Assembly: GCF_001625305.1 (NCBI RefSeq)
Contig: NW_017804520.1
Span: forward strand, 1,176,537 to 1,240,536
Length of the DNA stretch: 64,000 bases
Source: Branchiostoma belcheri
Lineage: Eukaryota > Chordata > Leptocardii > Amphioxiformes > Branchiostomatidae
Direction: 5' to 3'
Made by a program: the position numbers and the translations under genes. Below are positions 1 to 12,500 of this stretch, piece after piece; positions within the stretch are counted from its first letter, which is position 1, and the number at the start of each line of letters is the position of its first letter. The notes under the pieces are model-generated. The model was not told the DNA's origin and ran no database searches. It saw nothing but the letters and a program-made list of their open reading frames with translations.

Positions 1-12
1 TATATAAGTGTA

Positions 13-25
13 GTGTGTGTGTGTG

Positions 26-78
<53 letters not shown>
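13..78. repeat. (GT)n microsatellite
   Basis: An almost pure GT dinucleotide tract at the left edge of the window. No gene is seen in the following stretch up to about 660. Confidence 0.95.
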
Positions 79-81
<3 letters not shown>

Positions 82-663
82 CGTAGATTTTAGAAATATC
101 ATGCCCGTAGCCAGGGTGGTTCAAAAGAACCCCCCACTCAAGGATCAAAGGTCCACCTTTTAGCTAAAGGTCCCAGATTTTTCTTTTAAAGATGGAATGA
201 TTCGTATCACCAGTGGATCTGGAATCGTAGAAAAACTGCTAACTGTCATTGAATAAACTCGCTGGACCCTCAGACAGTTGGAAGGCCCCTCCCCCTTCAA
301 AATCCTGGCTACAGGCATGAATATGATGAATAATCGGCCAGTATAGCTAATCTACCGCTAACCATCCGACTGAAATTTGCCTGGAGGTATAAAAAATACC
401 AAAGTAGATCAGGCAAGATCAAAGGGATGGGTAAAAGTGGAGATTTCTAATCATACTCAAGGTGGGATGGAGAGCTAGTGCAACGACCTGACAAAAGAAA
501 ATCCGACACATCATCCCAGAGCTTCTTCAACGATAGAAAACTCCCTCAGGTGCCGCGTGTATCTGTCTATCGATATGTACACTCTTCCCAGAGCCGCTTT
601 GGATAAGGCAGTTGATGTAGCTTCAAAAGACTTGTGGTTCCATGAGATTGCAGCGCCTGCCAA

Positions 664-1009
664 GGCCTAGGAAAAATGTTATGTTTCCTGTTTCAGTCCG
701 GAAAAAGTTAGGGTCAGTAGGTAGGGATTATTTTTTGTTCTTCAGTGATATCTATATAGGGGTCCAACTTATACAATACAGTTTTAAAAGTAAAACGTGC
801 ATGATGTGCATGAGGACACTTTTATTTTCAATGCTAATGTTAGAAAACCAATTGTACAACGCTCCGGTGTCAGATCATGGAGCTAGAAAAGGTTGATCAG
901 CTTGAAAAATTAAATTATTTATGTCCCTTGCAGGGGTCCACCCAACGGGTCGGCAGACTTTTCTAGAGTCGGACGGGAAACAGGAAACACAGCATTTCTT
1001 TCCTAGGCC
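664..1009. mobile_element. Harbinger-like MITE, family A (GGCCTAGGAAA ends)
   Basis: The element starts GGCCTAGGAAAAATG and ends with the inverse, TTTCTTTCCTAGGCC, and is flanked on both sides by CAA, a 3-bp target duplication. It is homologous in inverse orientation to the copy at 6190-6531 and to the truncated copy near 18110. It has no transposase and its short ORFs are not genes. The 3-bp duplication and GGCC termini fit PIF/Harbinger-type non-autonomous elements; the superfamily is an inference. Confidence 0.8.
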
Positions 1010-1303
1010 CAAGCACATGAAGGCATAGTGATGGGAAGATGCGGTCCTGTGTCTTCTGACAGATGCTTGTGGCGGGATCACCGCTTTTCCTGACATGTCT
1101 GTCGGCAGCTCTTGTCATCTCCGCTTTGGCTCTTCCTTTTTACCTCGAGCATGTTTAATCCCCAAGCGTCTGTTGGAGGGGAAGGTAGAAACGTCCTCTA
1201 AAATCCACTCGTGTTTCTGACGGCTGAGAGGGCGGTGACTCAGGAAAACGTTATGTAATTTTTAATCCTGCTTTATTCATGGCCTGTTCTTAGCTTAGGA
1301 TTC

Positions 1304-1490
1304 AAGATTTCAAGATTCAAGATGGTTTTATTAGTTTTTCGCAGTTAAAAACTGAATTTTAAACCAATTTACAAAACATTAATATATTAAAACCGCCCTC
1401 CGACTTAACACATCAGCGTCGCAGGCACGCGGCGCGGCGGCAGCAGGCTACATTACACCAAACTCCTGAACATCTAAGTCTAAACATTTA
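1304..1490. repeat. Retroposon-tail-like stretch plus copy of interspersed repeat R
   Basis: A CAAGATTCAAGATGG-type direct repeat, resembling the oligo-nucleotide tail of a minus-strand retroposon, runs into a copy of repeat R. Repeat R shares the block GCACGCGGCGCGGCGGCAGC and then GGCTACATTACACC. Other copies lie at 1990-2115 and 6755-6890, with partial inverse copies near 3695-3745, 40352-40408 and 59282-59330. Confidence 0.6.
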
Positions 1491-1989
1491 CATGTAGCAT
1501 TACCATTACAGACGTACCCCAAGTCATGGTGTGACCAACATCGGACGGAGAAAGAATAGCTAACACCTTATAGACACCTTCATGTATGAACTACGTGTCA
1601 TATAAGGCTAAGGGCAGTTGATGAACCTAACTTAGGGTCGCATATATGTAAGTGATCGCAAACTGAGGGCATTCCTGGGGTGGTCGTGCATATATCCTGC
1701 AGAATTCAGCCGCCTTGTTACGGAAGGGTCTAATGCTGAGCTCACATTTCCTAACCGGGGCCCGGCCGTGCAGTCTTATGGAACGACAGTATGATATAAA
1801 AGACAAAAAAAAAGCACACAAAAAAATGAAAAAATAATAATGAGAACTATTTGTGTATATTATTGGTATAAATTGTTGATTTTTCATAATCGAAACAGCC
1901 CGGCCGGGCCCCGGTTTGAAAATGTGACCTCGGCAATACATGTAGATCCTTTTTTCGGCTGCATCGTTCGACGATTATTTCTAACATTT

Positions 1990-2115
1990 CTGTCTGTATC
2001 TGTATAGCCGGTATAACCGTAACACACCAGCTTCGTAGGCACGAGGCACGGCGGCAGCTGGCTACATTACACCGAACAACTTGTTACACCTAACCCTTGA
2101 ACATCTAACTCTGAA
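1990..2115. repeat. Interspersed repeat R, second copy
   Basis: The copy carries CTGTATAGCCGGTATAACC, then ACACACCAGCTTCG, then the CGGCGGCAGCTGGCTACATT block, ending in ACATCTAACT. It is better preserved than the copy at 1390-1490 and ends about 75 bp from the GPCR-like exon. No protein is encoded. It may be a SINE or MITE; I do not recognise a named family. Confidence 0.7.
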
Positions 2116-2190
2116 AACATTGTTTGAAGCTATCAAATGATGCAAAAAAAGTCTAGATTTGGTGAATCCCAGAGAAAGATATTGACTCAC

Positions 2191-2387
2191 CGGTTATGAA
2201 CGGAGCGCAGTTTCCTCTCGCTGGTGACGGCCACGCAGATGAAGATGTTCCCGGTGATGCTGAGCAGGACCGTGATGCTGACCAGCACGGAGAGAACCAC
2301 CGTGGTGCCCAGCGTGTACCGGCGGGTCGCCGGCGCCACCGGCCCGTCCGTCAGACACGCCAACCCCGAGGAATTCGAGTCGTTCAT
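2191..2387 (-). CDS. Class A GPCR-like receptor, first coding exon (partial gene)
   Basis: The exon encodes about 65 residues from an ATG at 2387. The N-terminus has two overlapping-type N-glycosylation sequons near residues 2 and 5 (NDS, NSS). It is followed by a hydrophobic segment at about residues 26-52 that ends in a TM1-like GN pair (TGNIFICVAVTSERKLRSVHN), then a basic first intracellular loop. A splice donor, CG|GTGAGT, follows at 2190 and leaves phase 2. This layout fits the first exon of a rhodopsin-family receptor. The ligand class cannot be told from TM1. No further exons are found in 1-2190 on this strand, so the gene probably continues beyond the left edge, or this is an isolated fragment. 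Confidence 0.55.
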
Positions 2388-2392
2388 TCTTC

Positions 2393-2804
2393 AAATCTTC
2401 AAGTAAGCTCGAAGAATTCTCTGGGCTTTAAGTCATAAAATACTGTCTACGAATTCTCAAATATATTGTGGATTTCCCGAAGGATGTTAGCCGCTGAAGT
2501 TGCCGGGCCAACGAGGTCCTTGCGGCCGCACAGTGGAGTCGACTCTTCTCGACGCTAGATGGTCCGTCGCCGGTCTTCGTCAGGGCCCGGTCTGGCAGAA
2601 ATCTTAAAGTAAGCTCGAAGGATTCTGTGGGCTTCAAGACATACAATAGGGTTTACGAATTCTCAAATATATTGTAGATTTGCCGAAAGATGCTGAATTT
2701 GTCGGGCCAACGAGCTCCTTGCGGCCGCACAGTGGAGTCGTCTCTTCCCGACGCTAGATGGTCCGCCGCCGGTCTACTCCAGGGCCCGGTCTGGCAGTTA
2801 ACAG
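2393..2804. repeat. 206-bp tandem duplication upstream of the GPCR-like start codon
   Basis: Two adjacent units, about 2393-2598 and 2599-2804, share AAGTAAGCTCGAAG, then ACGAATTCTCAAATATATTG, then CTTGCGGCCGCACAGTGGAG and CAGGGCCCGGTCTGGCAG. They differ by scattered substitutions and a short deletion. The array abuts the 5' side of the minus-strand start codon at 2387, so it would cover the 5' UTR or promoter of that exon. Confidence 0.85.
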
Positions 2805-5800
2805 CGAGTTCTCCCTTTTATCTATGAGAGTGGGATTGTGCAACATCGGACGTGTACACGTGCAGCTCTAGACAATAGCTCATTGCGGGCTGCTGTGTTC
2901 TATTGAGGTGCAGTATTCCCCGAACACCAGAGCATGCCGGGAAGAATATACAAACATAGCATTTACAACTAGTAACGTTACTTCATGGCAGGGATCTACA
3001 AAATTCGGACTAAGCGCGAAAATTATGCAGCATTATTCAGAAATGCAGCAGATTTCATCTGGTAATACGTTAACTGAGCAAAGCGTACGAAAGAAAATTT
3101 TCATTTTTTTTACCTCCTTGGTAAAAGATACTAACAAATCATATAATCAGTGTGCATAACGTATGCGCCATGCGAATAAAAGTTATCGGAGGGAACTTAA
3201 AACAGCCTCATCATTTTTGCACAGTAGGTAGTGCGTAAGTCTCATCATGCCAAAGCCATACTTACCTGATCAGCGTCCTTCAAGACCGTTTATTGAACCC
3301 TTTATAAGGGTCAACGTCCGTAAGATCTTCTATATTTTTCTTTGGTTGTATCCATAAAAAAGGCCAGGAGTTCACGTTTTTCCCCTTTACTACTGGACAA
3401 AACTACGGACAAACCATTTGGTCAACAGATTTGTTTGTAATCTTTATATTTTTTTGGTTTCTATACTCTAGATGTGACAGCCAATCCTGAACTCTGATTA
3501 CTCTACGGACGTTAAGGCTGATTTTTTTTACATTGTCGTTCGTTACTAACGAATGGAGGATACAAAAGCTCGTTGAGAAAGAAGGAACGTTATACGACAT
3601 GGAACACACCAGTGCACATCTCAGGTATACCAGAAAGGGCGACGACCGTTCGGAAAGGCGACGACCGTTCGGAAAGGCGACGACCGTTTACGAGACGGAA
3701 ATTTGCACCGCCGCGCCGCGTGCCTGCGAAGCTGGTGTGCTACAGATACCAGTAGTAAGCTTTCCAGGAAAAATGTTTTACCATAACTAAATATAATGGC
3801 AGTGAAACTGTTTTCCAACTAAAAAAGAATTTGACTTACAGGAATTTTCCACCGAATCTCTTCAATGGCCATTTGACGCGCGTGTGACGTCAATCAAATT
3901 TCTTTCTGCGTCGGAGAACAGTTTATTTCCATTTTGTAACTTAGCAACTGTGATGAACTTAAGAAACTAAATAACTAAAGAAAAGAATGTATCCAAATAA
4001 TAAAGAGAAAATGGACAAAGAATTGACGTTATACAAGATGAAACATGTAAAGGCATACATGCATGCATATCTCAAGTATATAGCAGAAGCATTCTTTCCG
4101 ACAAAAAAAGTTGTGACCACGTGTCCGCCCGTCTACAATACACGTACGTGCGTGCGTGTGAGCGTCATAGGCGGGTTGTCACAACAAAACATACGCATAT
4201 ACGGGCTAAGCGCTGTCTAATGAGGCACAAGAGATGCTATCCTTTGTTGAGTTTTTCTAAAGAGATCGTCGGTAAGAGAAACAAGTTCCATTCAAGAGGA
4301 ATACTATATGCCATCAGTACGGCTAATTGGATTTACTAATTGCTGATGATGGGTTCGAGAAAATTCGAAGTTTCATCAAAACAGCTTTGATATTTATGAA
4401 AATATGGTGTATAATTAGTCGGGGATTAAGCTTACCTTGGTGTGTACGTAGACGTTTGATATCAGAGCTTGCATCTACAAGCATCTAAAACAGGATTTAA
4501 CCTGTTTTAATCCTGTTTTAGCCGATCTCTACAACTTGAAGAGCCGGTCTGATCTAGAAGAGTCTGGTCTATGACGGAGTACGAAACCCATAGTTCCCTT
4601 TGGGAGATCCATGTGTACTGACAATGAAGAATAAAAGCAAAAGACCGTCGGACAATGTATTCTACTTTTTTTACAACGCCGCTACCGGTATTATACAATG
4701 CGCTATTAGAGCTATGACGCACTGACAGTGAGTGTAATAGGCACAGCGGTGAAAACGAATATACCGTGTACCTGTACATGTGAGTACCGAACTGCTCGTG
4801 TGTGTTTAAAACGCTGACTTTGAACATCGCACAGAAAATGCGCAGACGTCCCCGTGCGCCATTGTGCACTGTCACAAGGTCCCGGCGCTACAAACTTCAG
4901 AAGGAATGTGTGAGAGGGTGGGCGGACTGTGTTGTTATATAACGTGTGGGTGGAATACTTAAAACTACAGCAAGTAAACTCTATGGATGACATCCATATG
5001 AGCGCATTAATTGATACTTTCGCTTGATTTACTGGCATCAAATGCAACTTCAGGGAAGCAAAACAAAACTAGAAAGGTAACATTTGCATAATGTTTACCT
5101 TCACCTGGTCTGGCCCAACAAAGCACTGCTCTGTTTATTCTTACTCAAAGCCAAATATATTCATCCATGTACATGTACATGTATGGTGATCAGGCTCTCC
5201 AACTCTGTTCTGCTCCATTATGTAACCCAACACCACCAGTTACCATGGTAGCATACCTCTGGTCCAGGTCATTGACCTTATGTGTTTGGAGAAGAGGAAA
5301 CTGAGCAAAAACAATGGAGAAGGAAATCTGTCGGAAATTGACATTTACTGCGAGGAGTCTATATATTTGTGGTACCCCTATACATTGCTAGAACCAGCTT
5401 ACCATACAATACTAGCAACTGTTTTCCGTCGCATTTTTGCCTCACTAGTGATATCAGTATCCTATGGGATATAAAAATTGCTTAAACTTTCTATAGTATA
5501 CATTAAAAGAAAGACAAGAAAATTCACTTTGCAAATCCAGTTTTCCCACCATGAAATTACATTTGATGCCTTTAAAACATGGCAAGAAAACTCCTTTATA
5601 GACAAATAAAGACCTCCTAAAAATGAATTTACTCCGCAAATCCAACATTGCACTGGTTTACTGGTCTGTAGATACATTGTAATAGAACATTCAGTTTGAT
5701 AAAAATATGTCTTAATTTGTATCTTCAAAGATAATAGCCCTTATTCAATTAAGCTTGAAGTTCATACAATGCTGAAGTTGAAGTATAGTACTGTATTAAA

Positions 5801-6189
5801 GATCCATTTTAGTATGACGCTACTCTTGTTTAACAGATAGTTTTAAAATATTAGTGATATATTTTTGAATGACCCTTAGTCAACCTAGACTATTTTAGCA
5901 CTGGTTCTATGCTCCAATTGTTCCCATTGGTGAATAGTCTGCCAGAAATGATTGGAATCTGAAGATTTGCCTAAAATAGAGACAAAAGCCCTAATTGTCT
6001 CACTGTCCCAGCTCTAAAAGACTGTATTTTTCTTCAATGATGGTTAAAAAAAGGTGTTTGGCCCCGCATTTGTTTAGCTTGGGTACCATTCGGATTTTGC
6101 TCCGCTACACTAGAAAAAAAATCATGACTTTTTTCTAGCACAGTGAAGCAAAATCCAGATGGTACCCTGGCTAGCATTTGTTACTGTTA
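2805..6189. other. No gene seen; AT-rich spacer with small repeats
   Basis: The only open frames are short, without codon structure or recognisable domains. The stretch contains an 18-bp tandem motif (GGCGACGACCGTTCGGAAA, three copies) at 3634-3689, an inverse fragment of repeat R at about 3695-3745, a small palindrome at 4490-4520 and a copy of repeat S at 5077-5320. Nothing supports a coding or RNA gene. Confidence 0.7.
5077..5320. repeat. Interspersed repeat S (about 240 bp)
   Basis: The copy begins AAAGGTAACATTTGCATAAT. It contains CACCAGTTACCATGGT, then GGTCCAGGTCATTGACCTTA, and ends in GTTTGGAGAAGAGGAAACTG. Related copies are at 22095-22320 and 54600-54815. Inverse or partial copies lie at 31985-32125 and 54205-54350. 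It is non-coding and its class is unknown. Confidence 0.75.
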
Positions 6190-6531
6190 GGCCTAGGAAA
6201 AAAAAGTTGTGTTTCCTGGTTCCTGATGAACCCTAGAAAAAACTGTTGACCCTAGACTTTTTTTGAGTGGACCTGTGCCCCCCCAGCCAAAAAAACTGCA
6301 AGGATATAAATTTTTGGAGCTGATCAACCTTTTCTACCTCCATGATCTGACACCTGACTTGGTGACCTGAGTGATGGACATTGAAAATATAATTTGTTGT
6401 ATTGTATAAGTTGGATCACTAGAGATTGCCAATGTCTAAAAAAAAAGAAAAAAAAGAAAAAAAAATGTCTACCTACTCACCCCAATTTTATCAGGACTAA
6501 AATAGGAAACACAACATTTTTTTCCTAGGCC
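6190..6531. mobile_element. Harbinger-like MITE, family A, complete copy
   Basis: Terminal inverted repeats GGCCTAGGAAAAAAAAGTTG and its inverse are flanked by TTA on both sides. The body is the reverse of the copy at 664-1009. The element ends 16 bp from the GK5 stop codon at 6548, so it occupies essentially the whole start of the GK5 3' UTR. Confidence 0.85.
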
Positions 6532-6547
6532 TTAGCTGGTAATGTGT

Positions 6548-9500
6548 TTATTCGTTCTTTGCTGGATACCAGTACAGAGATCTCTTGACCGCCCGTTCCC
6601 ACTGCTCCACAATGTGCCGGTACTTCTCCCACACACCCTCAGACACCGGCCGAGGCTGGAAGACCCGCTCTGAGGTCTGTAGACCCTTCAGTTCTTCCTT
6701 GCTCTTCCACATCCCTGCATCAACAATAACTACTTGTGAGATCACTGCTTCTGGTTCTGTATAGCTGGTATAACCACCCTTTGGCCTAACACCAGCTTTG
6801 AAGGCATGCAGTGTGGTGGCAGCTGGCTATATTACACCGAACGACCTGTTACACTCAATCTTTACACATCTAACTGCAGGAGTTGTTCAAAGCTTTCTAG
6901 TGATCATGACCCAACTGTGCTTGGTGGCAACAAGTTCCACTCTACAATAGTTCTTGCAAAAAACAAATTTTTGATCACCCAAATTCTTGGTTGATAACTG
7001 TGATATTTGAAGGCATGACTGTTTCTTGTTCTTTTCTGGCATTAGATACTTAGTGGTTAGTACCACATGCATAGCCTAGCCATTTTTCGTCTGTCTTCCA
7101 GCGACACCCACTGTAGGTAACAATTTAACAGAGTTATGAGACATGCAATGTCTTGGTGCAAGTGTACAAACCCTTCACAAAGAGGTGGATGTGCGGGGGT
7201 GTAGGTTAGGGGATTGTAATTATATAAAGTGTAATCAGACCTTCCTTAACGTGGTTGGCACTTCCACCTTTGATCCTTTTCAGTTCCTCTTTATCCTTCC
7301 ATATTCCTGTATCCGTCAGGGGCAGTAAGGTAGGGGCAAGTATATACACAAAAATGTTTTTAAATCTGATCACAATATCTTAAGCATGAGTAAAGGAACC
7401 ACCGGACTAAACTGGTTTGGTTCAAACTTAAAACACAACCACCTTCCCCCTCCTACCATGAAATCAAGTCCCGGAAAATAAATTTCCATAAAATGTACGT
7501 ACCAACAGCAAGTCCTGCTAGAAAGGCTGCCCCAAGGCTGGACATGTCCACGTGTTTGGGCCTGGTGATCGTCCGGTTCAGGAGGTCAGCCGTCAGCTGC
7601 ATCACAAAACTGTTGTTGGAGACCCCACCATCAGCTCTGTAACCAGAAGACCAAACAAAACTGCAGTTGGAGACCCTATAACTAGCTCTTCCATAGAAAC
7701 ATCACATAAAACTGTTGTTGGAGACCCCACCATCAGCTCTGTAATCAGAAGACCAAACAAAACTGCAGTTTGAGACCCTACAACTAACTCTTCCATAGAA
7801 AAATCTCATAAAGAATTGTATATAATACAATGAGAGTACTTTTAATGTCTAGGCACTTTCTCTTGCACTACCCTATATCTATAATGCAGATATTACTGTC
7901 AGCTCATGTTGCTATGTAATGACTATAACATTAAGAGAAGTCACTGCATAGCCGTCTGTATAGCCGTGCAAATACTATTATACGCAAACTCGCTTATTGT
8001 TCTTCATATGTTAAAAAGACGTTGTTTACAGCTCATTGCTCCCACCTTTTTGCTGCACAGTTGTGGGACAGAGCTAGTTCTAGAATTGTATCAAAGTGTC
8101 GAGTTGCTTACAATAACTGTCTTCGCATCATAATGTCACTACCCAGATTTTGTAGTGCAAGTGAAATGTTTGTATACAATAGGATTGACACATTTGATGC
8201 TACATGGCGTAAACAATGTTACTCATTTATATCCCGTCTATACAAGTCATCAAACAACATTATCCAATCTGTTCTTAAATCTGAAGTGATATTCCGTAGC
8301 AGATTCTTTCGCAATAACTGGGCCCGTCTGTACATATAGTCATATTATTCTTTTACTGATGTAATTGTGTGTGTATTTTATATGTATGTTGTATATGGGC
8401 GAGTTATGCCTGAAATAAAGAAAGAAAGAAAAGTACAAACAAATGACTTACCTGATGTAGGTAATTGGTATTTTTGTTTCGTTCAGCATGGTTTCATAAA
8501 GTTGCTTGTTTCTAAAAATACACAAAGAATAAAAATGTCAATTTGTCAATTCAAATTTGTCAAGCTTATAAACAGTTCAATATGATTTTCATGTAGTAAA
8601 AGAAAGGGTGGGACTGTACACCTAATTGGAGATGGAGAGTTTTGTAGATGTACCTGAAGACTAGTGACTCCAGCAGAGCCCTGAGCATGTGAGCCTTGGT
8701 GGTGGTGGAGGACAGGCCCAGAAACAAGGAGCAGGCTCGGGGGTCATTCACCGGGGCCTGCACACAACATGGAATGGGATGGGATGGGATGTAGAGAAGG
8801 GACATAGACATATTCACAGAACCGATGTTGGCAGCATGCATGTTGGCAAAACATACATTGCCTCTATAAAACCCAGATTTTTCATGGCTTTCATTTCATG
8901 TTTAGTCAATGTTGCATCATAATTTTGCCAATTGCAGGCAATATTTTTCCAATATATGAAAACTATCCTTGGGATATCATCCTTAGATGCACAAATACAA
9001 CCTTATTCTGCTTCAGTACTGTACTTACCTGAATGCCATTGAAGGCAGGAACAAAATATACCCCACTGGAATCTGAGTGAAAAAAAGGGAGGAAAAATAT
9101 GCCCCTGGTCATTCTTTTTGTCTGAGATCAGATTTGTAGTTTCGACAAAAAAAAAAAATTAATCACAATTCATGTAAAACAAAACCTATTTGAACCTCAC
9201 CCTCAACAGACTCTGCCAACTCAGCTGTCTCAGCATAATCTTCAAATAGACCTGTTAAAAAACAAACAAACAAAAACTTATGCTACAGGCCTGTCCTTGG
9301 TGCTGAACACCTTTCACGCACAGGTATACACATTCGTCCTTGGTGCTGAAGATTATCCACACACAGGTAAACACACCTGTCCTTGGTGCTGAATGCCATC
9401 CACACACAGGTTAACACACCTCTCCTTGTTGCTGAACACCTTCCACACACAAGCAAACACCCCTGTCCTTGGTGCTGAACACCATCTTCACACAGAAAAA

Positions 9501-12500
9501 CATGCCTGTCCTTGGTGCTGAATACCATCCACACACAGGCAAATATACCTGTCCTTGGTGCTGAACACCATCCACACACAGTCAAACACACCTGTCCTTG
9601 GTGCTGAACCCCATCCACACACAGTCAAACACACCTGTCCTTGGTGCTGAACCCCATCCACACACAGTCAAACAGCTCTAGTGCTTCTCAATATCAACAG
9701 GTAAGAAAATCATTACAGTTAAACCTACCAATAGACCTGGCCCAGTCTATAGCAGTTCCAGTGTCGCTGGCGTTTCCCTCTGCCAGAAAGACAATCTCGT
9801 CTCCGATCTTCCAACCAATCAGTGGGTACAGACCTAGACATAGACAAGATACAAAAAATCGCACTGTCACAAATACTATATATACTGTGTTTCTAATGAC
9901 ACAGCCAGATTTACCAACCTGTTTTCTTTTTTTAAAAATCTCTTTTTTTTTAAACTGAAAGATCAATTTACTTAAGTCTATTACCTGCCATGGAGGTATG
10001 TGGGGTACTACCAACGTTGATGTCCATGAAGCTCCCAGTTCCCATGGTGCATTTCACATCCCCAGGGTCAAAGCAGCACTCACCAAACATGGCCGCCTGT
10101 TGGTCTGCAACCTGTCACAGGATTGGTCAGATTTAACTACACCTACATGCATTCAATAGCATTCAATTGTATAAAATTGCACAAATATACAAGCAAACAC
10201 ATGTCACAATACCTACCAAGGAAGCAATGGGTATGGGAGCACCAAACCACTTTGTTTCACAGACACCATGAATCTTACTGGAAAGAAAGAAAAAAAGTTA
10301 TAAAACTGAACTTGCTCCTGGTGCTGAAGTTTGAACATCATTCACATAAACACACAACCCTGTCCCTGGTACAAAGCAACATTTATCAAAGCATACTGTA
10401 TTTGGCTTTGAATATAATAACTATGTAAAAAGGTCAAACATTGAAGTATGAAATTGTCAAGTATACCTTGTATCCTCCACTGGAGGAAAGATAGAAATGG
10501 GGATGCTCAACAAATTCGTAAAGAATTTGTTCCATTGTCTCTGTAAGGAAAGAAATAAGAAATAAGTATTGCTAATGCAGTAATAGAAAACTTAAATCAC
10601 AGCTACGTGAACATTTACTGTGTGCTTATCTATGAGCAGACGTCGGTACATGTAAAAAAAATCATGAAGACACACTTTGAACCTAGGTTTCACTATGCAT
10701 GATCATGTAGTCTGAGAGTAAATTTGAAAAAGTAGTGCCAGTAAAGCCACACTGACTTAATTTTATGGATGACAGCCTCTGAATTCCCTCAAATTAGTGC
10801 GCGTGGGCGAATAAAAAAATTCCAGCCAAAAAAATGCTGATAAACCTGGGTGACACCCTCCATAGTTACTGCCAGCTCCCTACTATTGCTAGCTACCATG
10901 GACAGGCCAGAGCTTTCTCGGCAGTGATTTTTTTGAGAACAGGCAAAAATCAATGCTCACACAGATGTCATCAATAAAATAAAATCAGTGTGGCCTAATT
11001 TAAACCTACTATGTATGGATCATAAAGTCCTGTTGAACTGGCACAAGAATAGTCAGTGGCATACACCTGGCCTGAAAATAAAAGGAATGAAACAATGCTA
11101 GTGGTAGGCATCAACAGAGAAAGATATGCACATTTGACAGGATCTGTCCTTGGTGCTGAACACAATCCACACACATTCATACACATTTCTCTTGGCATTG
11201 AATGTCACATATACATACATGTAGACCTGCCCTTGGTGCTGAATGTTATTACAGTATATATCCACACACAGGAAAATACACCCCTGTCCTTAGTATCAAA
11301 CACACATACCTGTCACTGGTGCTGAACACCATCCATACATAGGCATACAACACACATACTGACAATGGCAATGATAAAATATCCAAGAAACAAAGACAGG
11401 AGAAAGAAATGCAACTGTGCCCACCTCCTGTTAGTTTCCACAGCAGCCAAGTGTCAATGGTTCCAAAAGAAACCAGACCATTAAAGGCACGTCTCCTCAA
11501 CTACAGACAAAAGAAAAAAAGATTCAGAAGCAACACTTTTCAGTTCATCAAGATATGACTGAATACATTAAGATATTGGAATATGCATTGCTTAACCACT
11601 GTGCAGAGATATGCTTTGGGTACATCTGTTCATGTGTTTGCTTCTGTTTTCATTGCCACTTCTGTCCAACTTCTATACACGGAAGAAACATGCACAAAGA
11701 GGAGCAGACTACTTTGAGGAGCACACTAAATTGAGGGCAGCAAGAAATTGGACTTACTGTGAGGTTATTCTGCAGCAGCCACATGACTTTCATTGTTATC
11801 TGAAAAGCAGTCATTTGCATATTGTGAATTACGTCTATCTATTTATCTATGTATTACAGTGTAGTTTAACTTACATGTGGCTAGGGTTACCAAACTAGCC
11901 ATTTACTATTAGTACATTAGAGAGGCCTATAAACAGTACAAACATATTGCACTGTTCTTGTGATTACTGTTTAAAGACGGTGTTACACCAAAAGACAGTT
12001 TACCTGTTATTTAAAACAAACAAACAAAAACAAACAAACAAACAATCTCACTTGTTGGGGGAGGAACTTCAGTACATTAGCTGCCAAAAACCGTTTACTT
12101 CTGGACATGAGGTACAACAAGCTTCCTCCACCGTGGACTGCCTAAAGATGATAACGTATACAAAAGGTCATTAACACAACATCTGTTTCATACAATATAA
12201 TAACAGTGATTAACAAATTGTAACTACAGTACTAGTGTAATTGCAGTCTATACAATACACAAGTTCAAAATGATATGAAAATAAGTCCTCACAGATTAGA
12301 AAACATGATATGAACAGCATAGATTACCTGGCACTTAACATGTTTTTATGGAGAAAATCTGACAACTGGTGTAACTAACGTTACAGACTGACAAGAAGGT
12401 CAAATTGGTGTTCAAAATGGACTCTCTGCTAGGAGGAAATCAATAGCATGGTGGAGGAATATGATAATGAATTAATAAGAAAGAAATTCCTAACAAATCT

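Noticed and set aside
9283..9618. 111-codon minus-strand ORF rich in C and W
   Set aside because: It is the three-frame-open translation of the 43-bp minisatellite in a GK5 intron.
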